Assembly (NCBI GenBank): GCA_007123785.1 | Contig: SLGL01000311.1 | Location: forward strand, 1-8,782 | DNA from: Balneolaceae bacterium | Lineage (GTDB): Bacteria; Bacteroidota; Rhodothermia; Balneolales; Balneolaceae | Direction: 5' to 3' | DNA: 8,782 bases | Shown: positions 1 through 5,178 of the stretch, one piece after another | Numbering within the stretch: position 1 is the stretch's first letter | Layout: each line of letters starts with the position of its first letter | Notes under the pieces: generated by a model | Databases searched by the model: none | Told to the model about the DNA's origin: nothing | The model's input: the letters and a program-made list of their open reading frames with translations, nothing else | Position numbers and translations under genes: made by a program

Positions 1-1
1 T

Positions 2-1240
2 GAATTTGAGGGTGAGCAAATGACCGAACAGGAGGTGTTGAGTAAACTGCACAACCCCGACCGGGAGCAGCGGCAAAAAGCGCATCAGTCCCTCACGAAA
101 ACATTTCATCAGCATTCCAGAAGCCTCACTTTTATTTTCAATACGGTTTTGGCTGATAAATTTACGAATGACAAACTCCGTAACTACAATAGCTGGATCA
201 GCAGTCGCAATCTCTCTAATCAAACCGATGATGAAACTGTGGATGCCCTGGTGAGTGCGGTTACTGACAGCTATGGGCTGGTGCAGCGGTACTACCGGCT
301 CAAAAAAAAGCTGCTCGGCTATGATGAACTTTTTGATTACGACAGATATGCACCTATCGCAAAAACCACGAAGACCATTTTTTGGAAAGAAGCCAGGGAG
401 ATGGTACTCGATTCTTACAAAGATTTCCACCCGGAAATGGGAAAGATCACTTCGCTATTTTTTGAGAAAGAGTGGATTGATGCTGCCATCAAACCGGGAA
501 AAAGGGGAGGAGCCTATTCAGCGAGCACGGTTAGTTCGGTTCACCCCTATGTTTTTATGAACTACGACGGACAATTACGTGATGTTCAAACACTGGCGCA
601 TGAGCTTGGACACGGTGTGCATCAGTACCTCTCCCGAAAACAAGGCGAATTGCAGTCGTCCACACCTCTGACTACGGCTGAAACCGCATCGGTATTTGGG
701 GAAATGCTGGTTTTCAACAAGCTGATGAGTCGCATTGATGACCCTGCCGAAAAGCTCGCACTGCTGATCAGTAAAATTGATGATACGATTGCCACTGTAT
801 TTCGGCAGATTTCAATGAACCGGTTTGAAGAAAAAATTCACACCGCCCGCCGGACTAAAGGTGAGCTGACTACCGAACAGTTCTCGGAGCTCTGGTACGA
901 AACCCAGCATCAGCTCTATGGCGATTCAGTAACAATAACCGATGAATACAGGCTTTGGTGGTGTTATATTCCGCATTTTCTGCACACACCTGGTTACGTG
1001 TATGCCTACGCTTTCGGGGAGCTTCTCGTTTTGGCATTGTATGATGTGTACCGCAGTTCGGAGAAAAACGGATTTTCAGAAAAATACCTGGAATTACTTG
1101 AAGCGGGAGGGTCCGACTGGCCGCACAATCTGGTTGGCAAACTGGGACTCGATATCAAAGATTCCGGTTTCTGGAAGAATGGCCTCAGGCTGTTTGAACA
1201 CATGGTGGAAGATGCTGAAAAGTTAGCAGAGACGATTTAA
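2..1240 (+). CDS. pepF: M3 family oligoendopeptidase (PepF-type), 5'-truncated by window edge
   Basis: Zinc metallopeptidase of the M3 family that cleaves short peptides, normally in the cytoplasm. Residue numbers count from the ATG at 20. The active site is HELGH at 194-198 (H194 and H198 as zinc ligands, E195 as catalytic base), with the third ligand E221 in AETAS. A downstream block, PHFLHTPGYVYAYAFG (318-333), matches the substrate-binding His/Tyr segment of M3B enzymes. The frame is open through position 2 without a stop, and the residues before the ATG (EFEGEQ) fit the PepF family. The ATG at 20 is therefore probably internal. PepF enzymes are usually about 600 residues, so roughly 190 N-terminal residues should lie left of the window. 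Family membership is secure; the exact subfamily, and hence the symbol, is inferred. The next gene begins 36 nt downstream, suggesting cotranscription. Confidence 0.93.
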   Translation, partial: EFEGEQMTEQEVLSKLHNPDREQRQKAHQSLTKTFHQHSRSLTFIFNTVLADKFTNDKLRNYNSWISSRNLSNQTDDETVDALVSAVTDSYGLVQRYYRLKKKLLGYDELFDYDRYAPIAKTTKTIFWKEAREMVLDSYKDFHPEMGKITSLFFEKEWIDAAIKPGKRGGAYSASTVSSVHPYVFMNYDGQLRDVQTLAHELGHGVHQYLSRKQGELQSSTPLTTAETASVFGEMLVFNKLMSRIDDPAEKLALLISKIDDTIATVFRQISMNRFEEKIHTARRTKGELTTEQFSELWYETQHQLYGDSVTITDEYRLWWCYIPHFLHTPGYVYAYAFGELLVLALYDVYRSSEKNGFSEKYLELLEAGGSDWPHNLVGKLGLDIKDSGFWKNGLRLFEHMVEDAEKLAETI

Positions 1241-1276
1241 AAACAGTACTTTTCCCGGCAGATCGAATCCATTTTT

Positions 1277-2731
1277 ATGAACAAAAAAAGAGAAGAGAAA
1301 GCACTTTTAGAATTTAAGCACATCATGGACGACCTGATGCAGCTTTTGGGGAAAGCTGTGGATGTACAAACCGGATACCTCTACTGGGTGAACCGTTCCC
1401 GTGAACAGTTTGTGCTTGAAACCACCTACACCACACTTCCCAATGTGATGTTTCAGGATCGCGTGGGTTTTGAAGCGTTTTTTTTGAAAGAATACAGAAC
1501 GATTCGGGAAATTATTCAGCTGGAGGTCGGGAAGGAGATCCATAGCAAGGACTTTCCACATTATTTTGATGTAGTTCCTGTTCGGTATCTAACACTGATT
1601 CCATTCATAAATAATGAGCAGACGGTAGCTATAACTGTACTTGAGACAGACCGTAAACTCTCATTCAGGGAACATGATAAGGCGATATCTTCTTATAAAA
1701 ATGCACATATCAACGTGCTGAACACATATCTGGAGCTAACAGATTTATATGATGACCAGAACCGCTGGACAGATTACGACCAGGGACTTCAAAAAATTAC
1801 TACAGAGTTAAGTCCGGCAGAAATACTGGATGTAGCTGCAGAACAGATGCAGGATTTGCTGCCAAACGGCGGGGTAACAGTGGCAATGCGCGGAATGGAA
1901 ACCTGGGTTACAGTGCTTCGTTCTTTACGTGCTCCGAAATCTCCTCTTCCCGGTTTGATGCTTGAGCAGCGTTCGATGGCATACGATGCGCTCCAGAAAA
2001 ATGAACCCCTGTTTTCGATGCATTTCAATCAGAATCCCAAACGGGTTTCCACTTCCGAAACTTCTACCGAAGGAGCTACTCTGGCTATCCCAATGACGTT
2101 GTTTGACCGCAGGCAGGCTGTAGTTCTGGTTTATGATAAAAACCCGCTAACTTTTACTGAATCTGCCAAACATCAATTCACAAATATTGTAAGAATTGCT
2201 GCATTGACAATGCAGGCATCAATGGAAAAAATGAAACCGGAGGAAAATCTTTTTAATACCGAATACAGCAGTTTTTCGGCAGATATCTGGAAGCTGTGTC
2301 TGAAAAAAGAGCTGCAAAGGGATGAAAAAGATAATGTTTGGTTCGGATTGATAGGAATTGAAAATTCTTCTGAACTTCGTTCCCGTTTCCGGCTGGAAGA
2401 CCTGAAAAAAATACAGAGAACTGTTGTAAAGACATTGAATCCGTCCAGGCTGGGTTTCAATGGCCTCATTGGATTTAACAGCGATTATGTGTTTTCCTAT
2501 CTGCTTTATGGTGCAACAGAAGAGCATCACCGGGAATGGGCCTCCATAAATTTTGAAGAGCTGAAAAATGATCTGGACCTGGGTGATGGCCGTGAGGTGA
2601 GAATTCGTGCTAAAGCGGGTTCAAAATTCCTGGATAACAGTGATGAAGATGCCCTGACGATTATTCAGGAAGCAAAACAGGCATTAAGCCGTGCTATGAA
2701 AGGAGAGAGTAAGTCAATTGTAAACTTTTAG
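1277..2731 (+). CDS. GAF-domain protein with probable degenerate C-terminal GGDEF-like domain
   Basis: A 484-residue soluble protein with no signal peptide or membrane segment. Two regions have GAF-like layout: about 10-150 (a hydrophobic strand at LTLIPF, then a second strand before a D/R turn) and about 181-320 (TLAIPM, then VVLVYD). The part from about 350 to 484 follows the GGDEF fold order. It opens with a strand FGLIGIEN (356-363), has GFNSDYV (399-405) where the GGDEF loop should be, and ends with an EAKQAL helix and a final IVNF strand. The acidic metal and loop residues of active diguanylate cyclases are absent, so c-di-GMP synthesis is not expected. The GGDEF reading is my inference from pattern; the GAF reading is somewhat firmer. 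The ATG has no Shine-Dalgarno before it. The stop codon lies 2 nt before deoB, so the two are almost certainly cotranscribed and perhaps translationally coupled. The ligand and role are unknown. Confidence 0.8.
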   Translation: MNKKREEKALLEFKHIMDDLMQLLGKAVDVQTGYLYWVNRSREQFVLETTYTTLPNVMFQDRVGFEAFFLKEYRTIREIIQLEVGKEIHSKDFPHYFDVVPVRYLTLIPFINNEQTVAITVLETDRKLSFREHDKAISSYKNAHINVLNTYLELTDLYDDQNRWTDYDQGLQKITTELSPAEILDVAAEQMQDLLPNGGVTVAMRGMETWVTVLRSLRAPKSPLPGLMLEQRSMAYDALQKNEPLFSMHFNQNPKRVSTSETSTEGATLAIPMTLFDRRQAVVLVYDKNPLTFTESAKHQFTNIVRIAALTMQASMEKMKPEENLFNTEYSSFSADIWKLCLKKELQRDEKDNVWFGLIGIENSSELRSRFRLEDLKKIQRTVVKTLNPSRLGFNGLIGFNSDYVFSYLLYGATEEHHREWASINFEELKNDLDLGDGREVRIRAKAGSKFLDNSDEDALTIIQEAKQALSRAMKGESKSIVNF

Positions 2732-2733
2732 AA

Positions 2734-3906
2734 ATGCAACGAATATTTTTAGTTATCGTTGATGGCCTGGGGATTGGTGCACAAGAAGATGCACATCTTT
2801 ATGGTGATGAAAATGCCGATACACTTGGAAATGTAAGTACCATTACGAACGTGAGACTCCCGAACTTTGAACGCTTCGGACTTGGCAATATCCGTGAACT
2901 GGCTTCAGTTAAAAAGAACAAAAAACCGATTGCATCATACGGGAAGATGCGTGAAATGTCACCGGGTAAAGATTCCACAACCGGCCACTGGGAAATTGCC
3001 GGTATTCATCTGGATCAGCCTTTTCCTACCTATCCGGATGGATTTCCAGATTCACTGATCCTTAAGTTTTGCAATGGAATTGGAGTAGATGGCGTTCTTT
3101 GCAATAGTCCTTATTCTGGCACACAGGTTATAGCCGACTTTGGTGAGCAACACATCGAAACAGGTAAGCCTATTCTCTACACTTCAGCTGACAGTGTGTT
3201 TCAGGTGGCATGTCATGAGGATGTAACCCCGGTTGAAAAGCTGAATGAATGGTGCAAATATGCCCGCAATGAGGTGATGACCGGCGAGCACGGAGTGGGG
3301 CGTGTAATTGCTCGTCCTTTTCGTGGTGAGCCGGGTTCGTTTGAACGCATCTCCGATAAAAGGCACGATTTTTCTATAAAACCGCCTGAACCGCACCTGA
3401 TGTCGCTGTTACTGGAGAAAAATATAAAAACTTACTCCATAGGTAAGGTGATGGATCTTTTTGCGGAGGTGGGGTTTTCACAGTACCGTCTTACAAAAAG
3501 CAATGCCGAGGGTATTTCACAGCTTTTGAGCCTGATGAGTGCCCGTATCATTAACAGTTTTACATTTACGAATCTGATTGATACCGATCAGATATATGGC
3601 CACCGGCAGGACCCTGAAGGTTTTGCGAGATGCCTTCAGGAGATTGACCGCGCTATACCGGCCATCCTGGATAAACTTACAGAAGGTGATATCCTGATGT
3701 TTACAGGCGATCATGGAAACGACCCGGCAGATGACAGTACAGATCATACTCGGGAATTTGTGCCGCTGTTAGTTTTCAAAAAAGGGAGTCAGACTGGCAA
3801 CAATTTGGGAACGAGAGAAACTTTTTCTGATGTATCTGCAACTATTTTGGACTTTTTTGATATAAAAAATCGTTTGAAGGGTGAATCATTCTTAAGTCAG
3901 TTGTGA
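2734..3906 (+). CDS. deoB: Phosphopentomutase DeoB
   Basis: Interconverts ribose-1-phosphate and ribose-5-phosphate (and the deoxy forms), linking nucleoside breakdown to central metabolism; cytoplasmic, Mn-dependent, alkaline phosphatase superfamily. At 390 residues it is full length (the Bacillus cereus enzyme is about 394). By comparison with that enzyme from memory, the metal ligands are all present: D10 in VDGLGIG, D285 and H290 in DTDQIYGH, D326 and H327 in TGDHGNDP, and H338 in TDHTRE. The phospho-acceptor loop reads GKDSTTGHWE (78-87), so the nucleophile position (Thr85 in B. cereus) is Ser81. TSADSV and RVIARPF blocks are also family hallmarks. The start is the ATG 2 nt after the GAF gene stop; no Shine-Dalgarno is seen, which fits coupling. 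No other deo genes are in the window. Confidence 0.97.
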   Translation: MQRIFLVIVDGLGIGAQEDAHLYGDENADTLGNVSTITNVRLPNFERFGLGNIRELASVKKNKKPIASYGKMREMSPGKDSTTGHWEIAGIHLDQPFPTYPDGFPDSLILKFCNGIGVDGVLCNSPYSGTQVIADFGEQHIETGKPILYTSADSVFQVACHEDVTPVEKLNEWCKYARNEVMTGEHGVGRVIARPFRGEPGSFERISDKRHDFSIKPPEPHLMSLLLEKNIKTYSIGKVMDLFAEVGFSQYRLTKSNAEGISQLLSLMSARIINSFTFTNLIDTDQIYGHRQDPEGFARCLQEIDRAIPAILDKLTEGDILMFTGDHGNDPADDSTDHTREFVPLLVFKKGSQTGNNLGTRETFSDVSATILDFFDIKNRLKGESFLSQL

Positions 3907-3911
3907 TTCAC
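3881..3911 (+). repeat. Inverted repeat across the deoB stop codon
   Basis: GTGAATCA (3881-3888) and TGATTCAC (3904-3911) are perfect reverse complements separated by 15 nt; the TGA stop of deoB opens the right arm. No T-run follows, so it is not a standard intrinsic terminator. It could be a weak RNA stem or a protein site, or chance. Confidence 0.4.
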
Positions 3912-4064
3912 AGACGAACTTGCTGTGTAATACTTCATATTTTGAAAAAAAATTTGTAAGTTTTAAGGTTTATTTTTTCAAAGAAATACAACAATCCTTC
4001 AATGGAGACGTATTACACTACGAGTTCTTATAGAACAAAAATTTTAACAAAGTAAATATTCAAC
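3907..4064 (+). promoter_or_regulatory. AT-rich spacer and probable promoter/leader of the sigma factor gene
   Basis: A 158-nt AT-rich spacer between deoB and the sigma factor gene; a housekeeping sigma gene is expected to have its own promoter here. Weak candidates in the Bacteroidota style are TTTG at 3941-3944 with TAAGGTTT at 3964-3971 (19 nt between them, but only partial agreement with TAnnTTTG), or TATTTTTT at 3971-3978. None is a clean match, so the promoter is not placed precisely. There is no Shine-Dalgarno before the GTG start. Confidence 0.35.
4002..4055 (+). other. 17-codon open frame in the sigma factor leader
   Basis: ATG at 4002 opens a frame reading METYYTTSSYRTKILTK and ending at TAA 4053-4055, 9 nt before the GTG start of the sigma factor and in the same reading frame. 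It has no Shine-Dalgarno, but neither do most genes here. It may be a leader peptide or chance; there is no direct evidence that it is translated. Confidence 0.2.
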
Positions 4065-4919
4065 GTGGCAAAAAGCTCAGGAATTTCAACCCGCGAATCA
4101 GAATCGCTTGATCGTTATCTTCACGAAATTGGAAAAGAGAAACTAATTACTCCTGACGATGAAGTCCGCCTCGCCAAAGAGATACAAAAAGGATCTCAGC
4201 GTGCGCTTGAGGAGTTAACCAAAGCCAACCTTCGTTTTGTGGTATCCGTTGCCAAACAGTATCAAAATCAGGGGCTTTCCCTGGGTGACCTTATTAACGA
4301 AGGAAACCTCGGTTTGATCAAAGCTGCAAAACGTTTTGACGAAACCCGCGGATTTAAATTTATATCTTATGCCGTTTGGTGGATCCGTCAGTCCATTTTG
4401 CAGGCCCTGGCCGAACAGAGCCGGATTGTTCGCCTGCCTCTGAACCGTGTGGGTGCACTCAACAAAATCGGTAAAGAACTTTCCAAGCTGGAACAGGAGT
4501 ATGAACGGGTTCCTTCGGCCGCAGAATTGGCCGAGAGTCTTGAAATGACCGTTTCGGAAGTGGCTGATACGCTTAAAATTTCCGGCCGTCACCTTTCAAT
4601 GGATGCTCCGTTTGCACAGGGCGAAGACAATCGACTGCTCGATGTGCTTGAAAACGAAGAGATTCCCGATCCTGATAATGATCTGATGGGTGAATCTTTG
4701 AAAGTAGAGATCGAACGGGCCCTTTCCAAACTGACCAAGCGTGAGGCTGAAGTGATCCGTCTCTATTTTGGAATTGGCCGTGAACACTCTCTCACCCTCG
4801 AAGAGATCGGCGAACGATTCGATTTGACCCGTGAGCGGGTTCGACAGATCAAAGAGAAAGCACTCCGTAAGCTGCGTCATCATAACCGAAGCGCTGCACT
4901 GAGAGCTTATCTAGGTTGA
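4065..4919 (+). CDS. rpoD: Primary RNA polymerase sigma factor (sigma-70/RpoD type, no region 1.1)
   Basis: Directs RNA polymerase to housekeeping promoters. At 284 residues it has the compact Bacteroidota layout. Region 1.2 lies at about 12-45 (SLDRYLHEIGKE). Region 2 (about 50-120) carries NLRFVVSVAKQYQNQGLSL, DLINEGNLGLIKAAKRFD and SYAVWWIRQSI, the core-binding and -10 recognition/melting helices. Region 3 follows at about 125-205 and region 4 at about 215-275, with the helix-turn-helix LTLEEIGERFDLTRERVRQI. Regions 2.4 and 4.2 are typical of essential sigma factors rather than ECF types. The start is GTG: an in-frame TAA at 4053-4055 leaves only ATA, TTC and AAC codons before it, and the N-terminus (ISTRESESLDRYL) lines up with relatives as I recall them. 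Monocistronic by context: 158 nt of spacer precede it and 259 nt follow. The symbol rests on family; rpoD versus sigA naming is a matter of convention. Confidence 0.95.
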   Translation: MAKSSGISTRESESLDRYLHEIGKEKLITPDDEVRLAKEIQKGSQRALEELTKANLRFVVSVAKQYQNQGLSLGDLINEGNLGLIKAAKRFDETRGFKFISYAVWWIRQSILQALAEQSRIVRLPLNRVGALNKIGKELSKLEQEYERVPSAAELAESLEMTVSEVADTLKISGRHLSMDAPFAQGEDNRLLDVLENEEIPDPDNDLMGESLKVEIERALSKLTKREAEVIRLYFGIGREHSLTLEEIGERFDLTRERVRQIKEKALRKLRHHNRSAALRAYLG

Positions 4920-4927
4920 TTTATTTT

Positions 4928-5070
4928 GGTTCTGCCGGGAATATTGTGGGCTATTGAAGATCACCTTTGAAAGCTGATGCCTGATAGCTGAAAGATGATG
5001 TCTTGATATGCTCACGGCTTGTCTTACCCATTCAAAAGTATCTTCGTTGGACAATATTTCCCGTAGAACC
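4928..5070. repeat. 143-nt segment bounded by imperfect 20-nt inverted repeats
   Basis: The left arm (4928-4947, GGTTCTGCCGGGAATATTGT) and the right arm (5051-5070, ACAATATTTCCCGTAGAACC) are inverted copies matching at 17 of 20 positions, or better with a one-base shift. They enclose 103 nt and begin 8 nt after the rpoD stop. No target-site duplication is visible at the outer ends. It may be a long-range RNA stem in the rpoD 3' UTR, a small non-autonomous element, or a degraded repeat. It has no T-run typical of a terminator. Confidence 0.55.
4964..4998 (+). repeat. Five degenerate heptanucleotide repeats (consensus nnnnTGA)
   Basis: The run divides into CCTTTGA, AAGCTGA, TGCCTGA, TAGCTGA and AAGATGA, each 7 nt with a shared TGA end; the middle three share CTGA. 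It lies inside the inverted-repeat segment after rpoD. A 7-nt period is not codon-compatible, so this is non-coding repeat sequence, probably the remains of a simple tandem array. Confidence 0.5.
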
Positions 5071-5136
5071 ACATTACTTTAATTTCTTGGTGCTGCATTC
5101 CGCAATACCACGATTTTTTCATTTGCTTCACATGAA

Positions 5137-5160
5137 TATGCGGTTTGCCTGAATCGCATA
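5137..5160 (+). promoter_or_regulatory. 9-bp hairpin / inverted repeat just upstream of the sensor kinase start
   Basis: TATGCGGTT (5137-5145) pairs with AATCGCATA (5152-5160) through eight Watson-Crick pairs and one G-U, with a 6-nt loop. As DNA, the core is the perfect repeat TATGCG/CGCATA with 12 nt between. It ends 18 nt before the ATG. No T-run follows, so it is not a terminator. It may be an operator for the downstream regulator or a 5' UTR structure; neither is shown. Confidence 0.45.
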
Positions 5161-5178
5161 ACTTATTAGCTTATAGGG

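Noticed and set aside
20..22. ATG at 20 as the true start of the M3 peptidase
   Set aside because: The frame stays open upstream to the window edge, the upstream residues fit the family, and the protein would be about 190 residues too short.
255..560. Alternative + strand frame inside the M3 peptidase gene
   Set aside because: It is out of frame with the HELGH-containing protein and its composition shows no domain.
4215..4592. Minus-strand open frame of 125 codons inside rpoD
   Set aside because: It is antisense to the conserved sigma regions 2 and 3, with no family resemblance or start signal.
4928..5070. Intrinsic terminator for rpoD
   Set aside because: The arms are over 100 nt apart and no T-run follows the right arm.
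5047..5080. Possible promoter TTGGAC with TACTTT upstream of the sensor kinase
   Set aside because: The spacing is 22 nt and the -10 match is poor under both the E. coli and Bacteroidota models.
5008..5082. 24-codon frame in the rpoD-kinase spacer
   Set aside because: No ribosome binding site or recognisable sequence, and it runs through the right inverted-repeat arm, so chance is the simplest explanation.
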